Assembly (NCBI RefSeq): GCF_003263785.1
Contig: NZ_JYJK01000084.1
Location: forward strand, 79,345 to 143,344
Source of the DNA: Vibrio variabilis
Lineage (GTDB): Bacteria; Pseudomonadota; Gammaproteobacteria; Enterobacterales; Vibrionaceae
Direction of reading: 5' to 3'
Length of the DNA stretch: 64,000 nucleotides
The first letter of the stretch is position 1, and each line of letters starts with the position of its first letter. Below the pieces are notes generated by a model that was not told the origin of the DNA, ran no database searches, and worked only from the letters and a program-made list of their open reading frames with translations. A program made the position numbers and the translations under genes. This document shows, one piece after another, positions 20,017-32,525 of the stretch.

Positions 20017-20239
20017 GTCACCCACACTGTTGTTTAAGATTGCTTTAGTACTGCTGTTACTCTTCATCATCTTTAACTTAGCGCTTGCCCTAATTCGAAT
20101 GGTGCGCGACGACCCTTCTTCCGAAAAACCAATGAGTTATTATCTTGGCCGCCGTGTTCTGTTTTCCGCGATTGTCATTATTGTTCTCATCATCGCGCTT
20201 CAAAGTGGTTTCTTAACGCCTAACCCCCGACCTTATTAG
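20015..20239 (+). CDS. DUF2909 twin-transmembrane protein
   Basis: A 74-residue protein with two hydrophobic helices (about 5-27 and 48-68) separated by RMVRDDPSSEKPMSYYLGRR. This two-helix layout in an oxidase cluster matches the DUF2909 twin-transmembrane family, often found beside SURF1. GAGGAG lies five bases before the ATG. It is the only plus-strand gene inside the oxidase region: divergent from SURF1, with overlapping start codons, and convergent with coxC. The function is unknown, presumably oxidase assembly. Confidence 0.8.
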   Translation: MSPTLLFKIALVLLLLFIIFNLALALIRMVRDDPSSEKPMSYYLGRRVLFSAIVIIVLIIALQSGFLTPNPRPY

Positions 20240-20252
20240 TGAGTCATTACTA

Positions 20253-20276
20253 CCCCAGCGCTTTATGCCGCTGGGG
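20253..20276. terminator. hairpin between DUF2909 gene and coxC
   Basis: CCCCAGCG and CGCTGGGG form an eight-pair GC-rich stem around an eight-base loop between convergent genes. There is no clear T-run on either side, so it may be a Rho-dependent or weak intrinsic terminator. Confidence 0.55.
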
Positions 20277-20284
20277 CTCAGCCT

Positions 20285-21166
20285 TTACAATACGTAGACA
20301 AACACAAACAAACACAGCCATACCACATCCACAAAGTGCCAATACCAGCTTCCTGCTTGGAAACCAAAATGGTCTTTCGGTGTGAAGTGGTCTTTGGCGA
20401 TTCGGAACAGCAATACAATCAAGAAAACGGTTCCGATAAACACGTGCAATCCGTGAAAGCCGGTGAGCATAAAGAAGGTGTTACCATAGATACCGGACTG
20501 AAGTGTTAGCCCCATATCTTGATAGGCGTGAGCATACTCAACGGCTTGGAAATACAAGAAAAATACGGCAAGCACTATGGTTAGCTCAAGCCAAACAATG
20601 AGCGCTGTACGGCGGTTTTTCTCTAGGCTGACATGAGCCATATGAAGCGTGATAGAAGACAGCAGCAAGATCACGGTGTTTTGCAGTGGCAGCCCTTGCC
20701 AAGGCATTGCTTGAGTGGTTGTCCCATCTGGCGTGAGCGTTAAAGGCCAAATCGCTTCGAAAGCTGGCCACAAAACTTCGTGAGTCATCACATTGTTGTC
20801 AGCGCCAGCGAGCCAAGGAACTGAAATCATTCGCGCGTAAAACAGTGCGCCAAAAAACGCGCCGAAGAACATCACCTCAGAGAAAATAAACCAGCTCATG
20901 CCTTGCTTGAATGAGCGTGAGAGTTGGTCTGAATAGAGCCCGGACATAGACTCTGAGATCACATTGCTCATCCATCCAGAAAACATATAAATCAGTACAG
21001 CAACACCAAGCGCCAGCACAACGCCACCAATGACACTCCCTGCCCCGCCAGTATCAAGGTTTTGGACGGTCAGCCCTGCGCCGACGGCGACAAGAAACAG
21101 CGCCACAGCCCCAACAATGGGCCAACTACTCTGCGCCGGAACATAATAAGTTTGAGCTTTACTCAT
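20285..21166 (-). CDS. ctaE: cytochrome c oxidase subunit III
   Basis: Seven-helix integral subunit III of the aa3-type oxidase, 293 residues. Family signatures include SRSFKQGMSWFIFSEVMFFGAFF, the helix-4 GLPLQNTVILLLSSITLHMAH, and the C-terminal FHGLHVFIGTVFL and SWYWHFVDVVWLCLFVFVYV. It is the last gene of the coxB-coxA-ctaG-ctaE unit and overlaps the ctaG stop by eight bases. Confidence 0.96.
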   Translation of the reverse strand: MSKAQTYYVPAQSSWPIVGAVALFLVAVGAGLTVQNLDTGGAGSVIGGVVLALGVAVLIYMFSGWMSNVISESMSGLYSDQLSRSFKQGMSWFIFSEVMFFGAFFGALFYARMISVPWLAGADNNVMTHEVLWPAFEAIWPLTLTPDGTTTQAMPWQGLPLQNTVILLLSSITLHMAHVSLEKNRRTALIVWLELTIVLAVFFLYFQAVEYAHAYQDMGLTLQSGIYGNTFFMLTGFHGLHVFIGTVFLIVLLFRIAKDHFTPKDHFGFQAGSWYWHFVDVVWLCLFVFVYVL

Positions 21167-21791
21167 AGCTTATCTCCGATGTTGGAAATTCGAGTGCGCG
21201 ACTACTACTACCGACCTGTGCACGAGAGATCTCGAGAACGGCACCGTCGGTAGCGGCGCTGCTCGTGATGTTATACAAGGTGTAAGAAAGAGTCAGGGTG
21301 TGGATTGACTCTGGAATGTCAGGCTCAATGTAGAAGATCAACGGCATTTCCGCCTTACCCTTACCTTCTAATGGTTGATGGTTAAAACAAAAACATTCAA
21401 TTTTATTAAAATAGGTGGCCCCAGTGCCCGGAGACACTGACGGTACAGCCTGACCAATAAGTGATTGATTAGATTGATTGTACGCAAAGTAGGCTGTCTG
21501 AATCACTTCGCCCGGATGAACATCCAAGGACATTTTTTCTGGTTTAAATGCCCAGGGCATATCCGGATTGACATGCGCCATAAACTCAACGCGAATCGTG
21601 CGCGTGATGTCCGCTCGCATACCAATGGGTTGTACCGCTGATTCTGTATTGGTTTTGCCGTTAATGCCCAACGCTTCACACATAATGTCGTAAAGAGGCA
21701 CCAAAGCGAAACCAAAGCCAAACATCGCCACAACGGCCACACCCAGCCACCCTACGAGTTTGCGGTTTGATTTTCTGGTTTCGCTATCCAT
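21159..21791 (-). CDS. ctaG: cytochrome c oxidase copper chaperone CtaG/Cox11
   Basis: Membrane-anchored periplasmic chaperone that delivers copper to the CuB site of subunit I. The 210-residue protein has one N-terminal helix (about 13-33). It carries the copper-binding pair in ECFCFNHQPL near residue 132 and the conserved FFIEPD-like stretch, here LIFYIEPDI, after it. It starts 12 bases after the repaired coxA stop, behind an AGG site, and overlaps ctaE. Confidence 0.95.
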   Translation of the reverse strand: MDSETRKSNRKLVGWLGVAVVAMFGFGFALVPLYDIMCEALGINGKTNTESAVQPIGMRADITRTIRVEFMAHVNPDMPWAFKPEKMSLDVHPGEVIQTAYFAYNQSNQSLIGQAVPSVSPGTGATYFNKIECFCFNHQPLEGKGKAEMPLIFYIEPDIPESIHTLTLSYTLYNITSSAATDGAVLEISRAQVGSSSRALEFPTSEISYE

Positions 21792-21803
21792 AGCAACCTA
21801 CCT

Positions 21804-23447
21804 TTAGTCGATCTTAGGTGGTGTGGTGAAGGTATGGTGTGGCGCTGGGCTTGGTACTGTCCACTCTAAGCCTTCTGCGCGCTCCCAAGGTTTAGCCTCG
21901 CTTTGTCGCCTCCTTTGATGCACTTAATGACCAACCAAAGGAAAATAAGCTGGGACAGTCCAAACGCAAAGCCGCCGATAGAGACAATTTGGTTTACATC
22001 GGCAAACTGAATCGCGTAGTCCGGAATACGGCGCGGCATCCCCGCAAGACCCAAGAAGTGCATCGGGAAGAACAGCACGTTCACCGAAATGACCGAACAC
22101 CAGAAATGCCACAGACTCAACTTGTGGTCATACATATTGCCGGTCCATTTCGGTAACCAGTAGTAAGCCGCAGCCATAATCGAGAACACGGCGCCCGACA
22201 CCAACACATAATGGAAATGCGCCACCACAAAGTAGGTATCGTGATACTGGAAGTCCGCCGGCACAATCGCCAACATCAGCCCTGAGAATCCGCCTATCGT
22301 GAATAGCACAATAAAGGCGATGGCAAACAACATCGGCGTTTCAAAGGTGAGCGCGCCGCGCCACATGGTCGCCACCCAGTTAAACACTTTCACGCCTGTC
22401 GGCACGGCTATCAGCATGGTGCAGTACATAAAGAACAGCTCAGCAAACACCGGCATGCCTGTAGTAAACATGTGGTGTGCCCACACGAGGAACGACAACA
22501 ACGCGATACTACACGTTGCGTAAACCATGGAGTGGTAACCGAATAGCTTTTTACCACTAAACGCAGGGACAATGGCTGAGATAATGCCAAAGGATGGCAG
22601 GATCATGATGTACACTTCTGGGTGCCCAAAGAACCAGAAAATATGCTGGAACATCACAGGATCACCACCACCCGCCGCGTCAAAGAAGCTGGTTCCAAAG
22701 TACTTATCGGTCAATACCATGGTCACCGCCCCGCCAACACGGGCATAACAGCAATAAGTAGGAAAGCTGTTATGAGCCAAGTCCAAACAAACAAAGGCAT
22801 TTTCATTAATGTCATGCCTGGCGCGCGCATGTTGAAAATAGTGACGATGACATTGATTGCCCCATAATGGAGCTGATACCCATGATGTGTACCGAGAATA
22901 CAAACAACGCAGTACTGTCCGGGGCGTAGGTGGTGGAAAGCGGCGCGTAAAATGTCCAGCCGAAGTTCGGACCTCCGCCGGGCATAAAAAGTGACGCAAT
23001 GAGTATCAGAAACGCGAACGGTAAAATCCAGAAACTCAAGTTATTCATTCGTGGCAAAGCCATATCTGGCGCGCCAATCATCAAGGGTACCATCCAGTTT
23101 GCCAATCCCGTAAACGCTGGCATAACCGCACCGAACACCATGATCAAACCATGAACTGTGGTCATTTGGTTGAAAAAGTTCGGTTCGACCAACTGCAGTC
23201 CTGGTTGGAACAGTTCGGCTCGGATGACCATGGCCATCGCGCCGCCGGTTAAGAACATAATAAAGCTAAACCACAGGTAGAGGGTGCCGATGTCTTTGTG
23301 ACTGGTGGAGTATACCCAGCGCTGCCAACCTGATGGCGCGTGATCATGATGATCGTCTTCGATGACTGCCGTGCTGTTTGCTCGGCTCATGTCCGCATCA
23401 GTCACCGCCGATGCTTTCACTTTTTCCATTGGATCCGTTTTCATCAT
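21804..23447 (-). CDS. ctaD: cytochrome c oxidase subunit I (three frameshifts)
   Basis: Catalytic subunit I of the heme-copper oxidase with heme a, heme a3 and CuB. The N-terminal part reads to IMGISSIMG; rejoined segments carry [14 protein letters not shown] (CuB His and cross-linked Tyr), WAHHMFTTG, and HFHYVLVSG with the heme ligands. Three single G losses on the coding strand, near 22860, 22730 and 21899, break the gene. Each falls in a G-run or G-rich codon pair, and restoring them gives 548 residues ending PPKID at the TAA at 21804-21806. The ATG overlaps the coxB TGA, with AAGGAG just before. Confidence 0.94.
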
Positions 23448-24612
23448 AACTCCTTGGAGCTTGGCTCCGCTTCCTGAGTTTTGTAGCTGTTGATATCCGA
23501 TGCCTGAACCACATCGCCGGTATTGTTACCCCAAGCATTGCGTTGGTAAGTAATCACGGCAGCGATTTCTTTGTCGGTTAACTGATTGGCGAACGACTGC
23601 ATGGCGGTTCCAGCCACACCATCAACGATTTTACTTATATGGATATCGACAGGTCCGGTCGTGGCCACTTCGGCTCCTGCAATTGCAGGGAAAGCGCCGG
23701 GCAGTCCCTGACCATTGGCCTGATGGCACACGGCACATCGAGATGCATACACGGCTTCGCCTGTAGTCAGCAGCTCTTCAATTGATAAGGTGGCATCGAG
23801 CGCCTTGGCAGCCTCTGCTTTGGCAAGTGCCATCTCTTCTTTTTTGCCCGTCAGCCAAACGTCGTAATCATCTTGAGCCATGGCTTGAACCACTATCGGC
23901 ATGAAACCATGTGCTTTACCGCAAAGTTCTGCACACTGGCCACGATAAACACCGGGCTCATCAATTTTTGTCCAAGCTTCATTAATAAAACCCGGAATCG
24001 TATCTTTTTTGACGGCAAACGCCGGTACCCACCACGAGTGAATTACGTCATCAGAGGTCATTAGGAAACGGATCTTTTTACCGATTGGCACGACAAGCGG
24101 GTTGTCTACTTCAAGCAGGTAATGCGCCCCTTTTTCTTCAACACCATCAATTTGCTGTTGTGACGTGGACATTAGCGAGAAGAATTCAACATCTTCGCCA
24201 AAGTAGCGTAATGCCATTTCCACTGTGAGCCAGTAATTTTGATGGTGATGTCTGACTGGGATGTGTCTTCCATCGCAACCAAAGTCTTGGTTGCCGGAAT
24301 CGCCATCAATACGAGGATAATGACGGGAATAACAGTCCAAACCACTTCCACCTTGGTGCTTTCGTGAAAGTTAGCGGCTACCGCGCCTTTGGACTTGCGA
24401 TGCTTGAAAATCGAGTAGAACATCACCCCAAACACCACCGCTGCGATAGCACAGCAGATGTAGAAAATGAGCATATGTAGGTCATACACTTGGTTACTGA
24501 TACCAGTAACCCCGCGAGTCAAGTTGTACTTGCTCGACTCCGCGAAGAGAGGTTGGCTGACGAGCGCAGTCGCCAAACCAGTTCCAATGTGAACGGTCAG
24601 CAATCTCTTCAA
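23444..24612 (-). CDS. ctaC: cytochrome c oxidase subunit II with C-terminal cytochrome c domain (one frameshift)
   Basis: Subunit II: a signal sequence, two transmembrane helices, a periplasmic CuA domain with CAELCGKAHGFM, and a fused heme c domain with CAVCHQ and a downstream Met in GTAMQSFA. This is the caa3-like form. One base is missing near 24211, between KWHY and RYFGEDVEFFS. The start is an inference: the TTG at 24612 is preceded by AGGAG with seven bases between; the upstream GTG at 24636 would lie before this site and inside a hairpin. From 24612 the product is 389 residues. It is first in the ctaC-ctaD-ctaG-ctaE unit. Confidence 0.9.
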
Positions 24613-24632
24613 AAGATTTCTCCTTTGCCTAG

Positions 24633-24652
24633 CCACGTCTATCCTGACGTGG
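24633..24652 (-). promoter_or_regulatory. hairpin in the presumed 5' leader of ctaC
   Basis: CCACGTC and GACGTGG form a perfect seven-pair stem around six bases, ending ten or so bases before the AGGAG of ctaC on the minus strand. It may shield or present the ribosome site or stabilise the message; no regulator is identified. Confidence 0.4.
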
Positions 24653-25107
24653 TTCCCCTATGACTTATGCCAAGCACGTCTGGAAAGTGATCAAACCTTC
24701 CAGGATGGGACAAGTCCGTAATCAAAACCCAACAAGCTGTGATTCGACGACGATAAACGAAGACCAACTAGGTTTTTCGACTCTTACATGAGTCCAAAAA
24801 GTAAAGCCAAACTACACAAGTAAACGGTCAAAACTGCTCACTGACCACTTACTTATTGAGTCCGGTATCAGTTAAATACAACTAGAAACAATTTGTTATA
24901 TTTTTGTTAACTAAATGCTAGTAACGGATTTCCAGATCCGCAAGAAGAAAAATAGTCAGTGCATTTTTGTGAAGGAAGCTGAGGTGGCGAGTATGAAGTT
25001 TTTGACAAATTACGATTTTAGAATCTACGCAATCTAAAGATAAACTGGAGACCGTGGGCAACCTATCTCCAGTAATGATATTTACAAGAAATGAAGCTTA
25101 AAGGTAG
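24653..25107. other. intergenic region upstream of the oxidase operon
   Basis: About 455 bases without a convincing gene. It should hold the ctaC promoter on the minus strand and the 3' end of the FAA-hydrolase transcript, which arrives from the right. It is AT-rich from about 24860 to 25080. I did not find a clear operator. Confidence 0.4.
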
Positions 25108-25722
25108 TTAAATAGCCAACCACTCTACTTCAATGATCGCTTTACCTTGGTGCTTGATGCGGCCGAGGAATCGATCACCCTCAACAATTTCGCCCACGCC
25201 TTGTGGTGTGCCTGTCATGATGATGTCGCCGTCTTCGAGCTGGGTGTAGGTACTAAGCTCACTCAGAATAACGTCCGGTTTGTAGAGCATTTGCGTCGTT
25301 GAGCCAAGCTGCATTCGCATGCTGTTGATAAACAACTCAACTTCTAGCTCATCGATATTCATATCGTCTAGCGGTACAAAACGGCTGAACTTTGCAGCAT
25401 GATTAAACGCTTTGGCGCGCTCCCAAGGTAATCCCTTTGATTTTAAAGCCGACTGCAAGCCACGTTTGGTAAGGTCTAGCCCAAAGCCGACAGCATAGAG
25501 CTGTTGGTCGCGGACAAGAAAACAGATTTCCGCTTCATAGTGCAGCGGTTCATCAAGGAAGGAATGTAGCTCGGTCGCTATGCTCGAATTCGGTTTGTTG
25601 AACACCACCATGTTCTCGGGAACTTCATTGCCTAGTTCACGGATGTGCTCAACGTAGTTTCGGCCAACGCATAGAATTTTCGAGGGATAAAACGTTTCAT
25701 CACCAACTACAACCGATTTCAT
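25108..25722 (-). CDS. fumarylacetoacetate hydrolase family protein
   Basis: A 204-residue FAH-fold metal enzyme, the short form. Signatures are ILCVGRNYVEHIRELGNE near the start, the acidic metal ligands in LHYEAEICFLV, and the C-terminal LEDGDIIMTGTPQGVG. Members hydrolyse or decarboxylate acylpyruvates and related 2-oxo acids; the exact substrate cannot be set from sequence. It stands alone, divergent from hutC, and need not belong to histidine catabolism. Confidence 0.88.
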   Translation of the reverse strand: MKSVVVGDETFYPSKILCVGRNYVEHIRELGNEVPENMVVFNKPNSSIATELHSFLDEPLHYEAEICFLVRDQQLYAVGFGLDLTKRGLQSALKSKGLPWERAKAFNHAAKFSRFVPLDDMNIDELEVELFINSMRMQLGSTTQMLYKPDVILSELSTYTQLEDGDIIMTGTPQGVGEIVEGDRFLGRIKHQGKAIIEVEWLAI

Positions 25723-25922
25723 TACTCTTCCTTGCCCATTCCTTTGTAATCGAACTCGCCATTTTACCCGAAGTTAAGTGACAGACTGATGATTTCGCTG
25801 AGAAAATATCAAACTTGAGGTCAAGATCTGCTTTTGCTCTGAGTTAAACCAAACAAGCACAAACCCGCAAAAATAGGGATAAATGATGTGATGCCTTGCA
25901 TTTTCATACAAATTCAATGACC

Positions 25923-25938
25923 ATTTGTATATTCAAAT
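25923..25938. promoter_or_regulatory. HutC-like operator O1 upstream of hutC
   Basis: ATTTGTATATTCAAAT: perfect five-base arms (ATTTG/CAAAT) around an AT core, 19 bases before the hutC start. It resembles the TTGTATATACAA palindrome upstream of hutI, suggesting autoregulation by HutC. Confidence 0.6.
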
Positions 25939-25956
25939 AAATGGAATTAGTGATTG

Positions 25957-26666
25957 ATGTCCCAAGAGCCGCTATACATTCAGATCAAACAGTATATTGA
26001 AGACCGAATAGACCAAGGAGTTTGGCCAGTCGGTGAGCGAATCTCCACCGAAATGGAGCTAACGGAGCAATTTGCGGTGAGCCGCATGACCGTCAATAAG
26101 GCGATTCGCGATCTTGTTGGTGAAGGAAAACTTGAGCGTCGCCCACGACTGGGCACCTTTGTGACCAGCCCAGCAGAAAAAGCCCAGTCCCCCTTCTTGA
26201 TACTCGCAACATCGCCAAAGAAGTGGCCGCTCGCGGTAAACAGTATTCAAGTGAAGTGGTTCGACATGAAGCAACCAAAGCGGATCAGTTGATTGCGACT
26301 AAGCTTGGGGTGATGCTTGGCAGTGCTGTCTACTACAGCGAAATTCTCCATAAAGAAAACGACAAGCCAATCCAATTAGAATGTCGTTGGGTTAACGCCA
26401 AATACGCACCGAAATACCACCAGCAAGATTTTACTCAAACCACACCCAACGAGTATTTAACCGCTAACTGCCCAATGACGGCCGTTGAGCATACCGTGGA
26501 GGCGATTACGTGTGGTGAACACATCGCCCGCTTACTAGAGATGGCCGCCACTGAGCCATGCCTATTGCTCCATCGTCGAACCTGGAGTGAAGACAAGCTC
26601 ATCAGTACCGCACTGCTGTATCATCCGGGTAGTCGATATCAGCTCAGTTCAAAAGTAGAGTTATAA
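25957..26666 (+). CDS. hutC: histidine utilisation repressor HutC (one frameshift)
   Basis: GntR/HutC-family repressor that releases hut operators when bound by urocanate. The N-terminal winged helix (about 1-70) reads PLYIQIKQYIEDRIDQGVWPVGERI and MTVNKAIRDLVGEGKLERRPRLGTFV. The C-terminal UTRA effector domain reads ADQLIATKLGVMLGSAVYYSEILH and LLLHRRTWSEDKLISTALLYHPGSRY. One base is missing near 26193 between the domains. I chose the ATG at 25957 over an adjacent TTG. The next gene is hutI, 200 bases on, behind two further operator-like sites. Confidence 0.92.
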
Positions 26667-26706
26667 CCTCTCTATTTTCGTCTTTTAACACAACCATACT
26701 GATTGA

Positions 26707-28091
<1,385 letters not shown>

Positions 28092-28102
<11 letters not shown>

Positions 28103-29093
28103 TAACCAACATCCGTTCAATTGGACTGGTCGTGATGACAGAGAAGACGGTGATAAACGCTATCGCGTGCATCATAAAGTGGTTCGACGTTCTCAAAGCC
28201 GCTGCCCACAGCTTCAACTCATGGGTTTTTGCACCGATGAAGGCGTAAAACGAAACAAGGGACGTGTTGGCGCCAAGCAAGGGCCGGATGCCATTCGCAC
28301 AGCACTTGCAAATCTAGCTTGGCACCAAGATAACGCAATCCTTGATGTAGGGAATATTGTCGCCGAGTCCGATGACTTAGAACTTCACCAGCAGCACGCT
28401 GCAGAAACGATCACTAAACATTTGTCCAATGGACCAATGGTGGTGTTAGGTGGCGGTCATGAGATTGCTTGGTCTTCTTTTAAAGGGCTATCCGACTTCC
28501 TCTCTCAATCCAGTGATAAACCAAATATCGGTATCATCAACTTCGATGCTCACTTCGATCTTAGAGAGTATCAATCCAATGACAATGCATTAACGCAGAT
28601 TGACCTCAAACCCAGCTCAGGGACACCATTTGCTCAAATCGCCGATCATTGCCTTGCCACTGGGCAAAACCTTCATTATTTCTGCTTGGGCGTGAGCGAG
28701 ACAGGCAACACTCAGGCGCTGTTTGAAAAAGCCGATAGTTTACAGGTTCAATACATCAAAGATACCGAGCTATTCGACAGACCCATGCACGAGCATATTG
28801 CTCAGTTACAAAGCTTCATCAATAAGGTCGACGTCCTGTATTTCACCATTGACCTTGATGTGTTTAACGCAAGCCTAGCCCCTGGCGTGAGCGCACCCGC
28901 TGCGTTTGGCATGAACCTAGAACAGTTCATTCCCATGCTCAACACCATTGTGGCCAGCGACAAATTAATGCTTGCTGACATCGCAGAATACAACCCGAAT
29001 TACGACATAGACAACCGTACCGCCAAGCTCGCCGCTAGAGTGTGCTGGCAGATATTGGTTGCTATGTCCAAGCAGCTACCAAAAAACAAATAA
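28092..29093 (+). CDS. hutG: formimidoylglutamase
   Basis: Arginase-fold Mn enzyme that splits N-formimidoyl-L-glutamate into glutamate and formamide, the last step of this hut branch. Metal ligands are seen in GGGHEIAW, INFDAHFDLR and FTIDLDVFNAS, the usual arginase-family triad of motifs. The ATG at 28092 (MSANNQHPFNW) is chosen; the open frame extends six codons upstream inside hutI. About 333 residues, fourth family enzyme in the window next to SpeB of the same fold. Confidence 0.93.
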
Positions 29094-29192
29094 CGTAAAC
29101 ACTCTCTGCCGGTAACCATGACCACTAACCATGCCAAAGGCGCTATAAAGAATAAAAGCTCCCAGCAAGGCAGAGTTCAAAAGGAAATGACA

Positions 29193-30914
29193 ATGACTAA
29201 CAAGCAACCCTTAGATCCAAATAACTCTAGACTCGACACCACTCGCTCCATCAAAGCGCCACGTGGTACCGAGCTCAATGCGAAATCTTGGCTCACTGAA
29301 GCCCCGCTTCGCATGCTGATGAATAACTTGGATGATGAAGTAGCCGAGCACCCGCAATCACTCGTAGTTTATGGTGGCATCGGGCGCGCAGCTCGTGACT
29401 GGGCTTGCTACGACAAGATTGTCGAGGTACTAAAACGTCTTGAAGACGACCAAACCTTGTTGGTGCAATCTGGAAAACCCGTCGGTGTATTCCCTACTCA
29501 CAAAGATGCACCACGCGTGTTGATCGCTAACTCCAACCTTGTCCCTCATTGGGCAAACTGGGAGCACTTTAACGAGCTCGATAAACAGGGGCTGATGATG
29601 TACGGTCAAATGACCGCAGGGTCGTGGATCTATATTGGCTCTCAAGGCATAGTACAAGGCACTTACGAAACCTTCGTCGCCATCGCTAAACAGCACTTTA
29701 ACGGTGAGCCTGCAAATAAGTGGATCCTAACAGGTGGTCTTGGCGGTATGGGCGGTGCGCAGCCTCTCGCTGCGACCATGGCCGGTTTTTCAATGTTAGC
29801 GGTTGAATGTGATGAATCGCGTATCGACTACCGTCTCAACACGCGCTATGTCGACACGAAAGCACACTCTCTGGATGAAGCGCTATCCATCATCAAAAAT
29901 AGCGACAAACCTATCTCAGTCGGCCTGCTAGGTAATGCCGCCGACGTTTATGCTGAGCTTGTCGAAAGAGGCATCACGCCAGACGTCGTTACCGATCAAA
30001 CTTCCGCTCATGATCCACTGAATGGCTACCTGCCTCAAGGCTGGACGATGGATTTTGCCAAGCAGCAGCGTGATAGCGAGCCAGAGGCCGTCGTCAAAGC
30101 AGCAAAAGCGTCTATGGCAGTACAAGTTCAAGCCATCTTAGACATGCAAGAAAAAGGCGCAGTCGCCACTGACTACGGCAACAACATTCGCCAAATGGCA
30201 CTTGAAGAAGGCGTAGAAAATGCGTTTGATTTCCCGGGTTTTGTCCCCGCTTATATTCGACCTTTATTCTGCGAGGGCGTGGGACCGTTCCGCTGGGCAG
30301 CGCTATCCGGCGATCCTGAGGATATCTACAAAACCGACCAAAAAGTGAAAGAACTCATTCCGGACAACCCTCATCTACATAACTGGCTTGATATGGCACG
30401 CGAGCGCATTCAATTCCAAGGACTGCCAGCGCGCATTTGCTGGGTTGGTCTGAAAGATCGCGAACGTCTAGGCCAAGCCTTTAATGAAATGGTTAAAAAT
30501 GGCGAGCTCAAAGCGCCTATCGTGATTGGACGTGACCACCTAGATTCAGGCTCTGTCGCGAGCCCTAACCGCGAAACCGAAGGCATGATGGATGGTTCGG
30601 ATGCGGTATCCGACTGGCCACTGCTTAATGCACTACTGAACACCTCTGGCGGTGCGACTTGGGTATCGCTGCATCATGGTGGCGGCGTGGGTATGGGATT
30701 CTCCCAGCATAGCGGCATGGTGATTTGTTGTGATGGTACTGATGAGGCAGCGCGCCGCATAGGCCGCGTTCTTCACAACGATCCTGCGACGGGTGTTATG
30801 CGTCATGCTGATGCCGGCTATGACATTGCCAAGCAATGTGCTCGCGAACAAGGCCTTGATCTGCCGATGATGGACAGTAATGAAGCCAAAAGCCAAGACA
30901 GCAGCCATGGATAA
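29193..30914 (+). CDS. hutU: urocanate hydratase
   Basis: NAD+-dependent urocanase converting urocanate to imidazolone propionate. The start at 29193, seven bases after AAGGA, gives about 573 residues; 29187 is nearly as good, and the frame stays open to 29118. Urocanase signatures are [41 protein letters not shown] for NAD binding, and the C-terminal [18 protein letters not shown] with the following catalytic-region Cys residues. It is intact with no frameshift. Confidence 0.96.
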   Translation: MTNKQPLDPNNSRLDTTRSIKAPRGTELNAKSWLTEAPLRMLMNNLDDEVAEHPQSLVVYGGIGRAARDWACYDKIVEVLKRLEDDQTLLVQSGKPVGVFPTHKDAPRVLIANSNLVPHWANWEHFNELDKQGLMMYGQMTAGSWIYIGSQGIVQGTYETFVAIAKQHFNGEPANKWILTGGLGGMGGAQPLAATMAGFSMLAVECDESRIDYRLNTRYVDTKAHSLDEALSIIKNSDKPISVGLLGNAADVYAELVERGITPDVVTDQTSAHDPLNGYLPQGWTMDFAKQQRDSEPEAVVKAAKASMAVQVQAILDMQEKGAVATDYGNNIRQMALEEGVENAFDFPGFVPAYIRPLFCEGVGPFRWAALSGDPEDIYKTDQKVKELIPDNPHLHNWLDMARERIQFQGLPARICWVGLKDRERLGQAFNEMVKNGELKAPIVIGRDHLDSGSVASPNRETEGMMDGSDAVSDWPLLNALLNTSGGATWVSLHHGGGVGMGFSQHSGMVICCDGTDEAARRIGRVLHNDPATGVMRHADAGYDIAKQCAREQGLDLPMMDSNEAKSQDSSHG

Positions 30915-30924
30915 GGAGCAGAAC

Positions 30925-32454
30925 ATGTTGAAGTTAGAACTACTCCCAGGGCAGCTTACATTAGCTCAGTTACGCCAAATTAGTCGCTCCCCTCTGCATC
31001 TATCATTGAGTCCTCTAGCATTGGATGACATTGAAGCCAGCACACAGATTGTTGAGCAAGTGATCGCCGAAGATCGCACCGTCTATGGCATCAATACAGG
31101 CTTTGGTTTGCTTGCTAACACTCGAATTGAACCTGACGACCTTGAAGTGCTGCAAAAGAGTATTGTGCTGTCGCACGCCGCTGGTATTGGCGAGCTGATG
31201 AGTGATGAAACTGTCAGGCTGATGATGGTGCTGAAGATCAATAGCCTAGCTCGTGGCTTCTCCGGTATTCGCCTTAAGGTCATTAATGCATTGATTGAGT
31301 TGGTCAACTCACAGGTGTATCCGTGTGTCCCACAAAAAGGCTCCGTCGGTGCATCTGGGGATCTCGCCCCACTTGCCCACATGAGTACGATATTACTCGG
31401 TGAAGGTGAAGCGCGTCACAATGGCAAAATCATCAGCGGACTCGAAGCACTGCAAATTGCCGGACTTGAGCCGATTACCCTCGCCCCTAAAGAAGGACTG
31501 GCGCTACTCAACGGCACCCAAGCTTCTACCGCTTTTGCGTTAGAAGGACTGTTCTTGGCTGAAGATTTGTTTGCGTCAGCCACATTGTGCGGGGCAATGT
31601 CAGTCGAGGCCGCGCTGGGTAGTCGTCGACCATTCGATCCGCGCATTCATCGCGTACGCGGTCATCGCTCACAAATGGACGCAGCCCACGCTTATCGTCA
31701 CCTGCTTGGCAATAGCAGTGACATTGGCAACTCCCACCAAGCTGCGAAAAGGTTCAAGATCCGTACTCGCTTCGCTGCCAACCACAAGTCATGGGGCGTG
31801 TTTACAGCAAATCCGCAATGCGGCAGATAGCCTGCAAGTGGAAGCTAACTCGGTATCAGACAATCCATTAGTGTTCGCTGACGATGGCGATATCATCTCT
31901 GGTGGTAACTTCCATGCCGAGCCTGTCGCGATGGCGGCCGATGGTTTGGCACTGGCTATCGCAGAGATTGGTAGCTTGTCCGAGCGACGAATGGCGCTAC
32001 TTATCGACAGTGCGCTAAGCAAACTACCGCCATTTTTAGTCGACAATGGCGGAGTGAACTCTGGTTTTATGATTGCTCAAGTGACCTCTGCAGCATTGGC
32101 AAGCGAAAACAAAACCTTGGCGCACCCTGCTTCTGTAGATAGCTTGCCAACCTCGGCCAACCAAGAAGATCATGTATCTATGGCAACGTTTGCGGCGAGA
32201 AGACTGAAAGACATGGCGGAGAATACCCGAGGGATCCTTGCTGTTGAGTACCTCGCTGCCGCGCAAGGGCTCGACTTTAGGGCACCACTGACCTCTTCCC
32301 CCTTGTTGAGGAGGGTAAACAAACCCTACGAGAAGTGGTGCCGTTTTACGATAAAGACCGCTACTTTGCTCCGGACATTGCTAAAGCCAACGAGATCATA
32401 AAGTTGTCGCTTCACAATGCACTGATGCCAGCTAACCTACTACCAAGTCTCTAA
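30925..32454 (+). CDS. hutH: histidine ammonia-lyase (three frameshifts)
   Basis: First enzyme of histidine breakdown, forming urocanate and ammonia. The MIO cofactor triad Ala143-Ser144-Gly145 is present in [14 protein letters not shown], along with [13 protein letters not shown] near 54-66. Three single-base losses, near 31742, in a G-run at 31793-31796 and in a C-run at 32298-32302, break the gene. Restoring them gives [15 protein letters not shown], the middle part with [15 protein letters not shown] sequence, and [20 protein letters not shown] to the stop at 32454, 510 residues. AAGGAG precedes the ATG. It is the last gene of the operon. Confidence 0.94.
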
Positions 32455-32479
32455 CCGCATCCGGCAGCATCACACCACT

Positions 32480-32525
32480 AAATTCACTTGCCTAAATAAC
32501 GTGCTTAATTTGGGTAAGTGAATTT
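32480..32525 (+). terminator. long hairpin closing the hut operon
   Basis: An 18-pair stem, with two G-U pairs, between AAATTCACTTGCCTAAAT and ATTTGGGTAAGTGAATTT around a 10-base loop, 25 bases after hutH. The T-run is short, so efficiency is uncertain. Confidence 0.65.
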
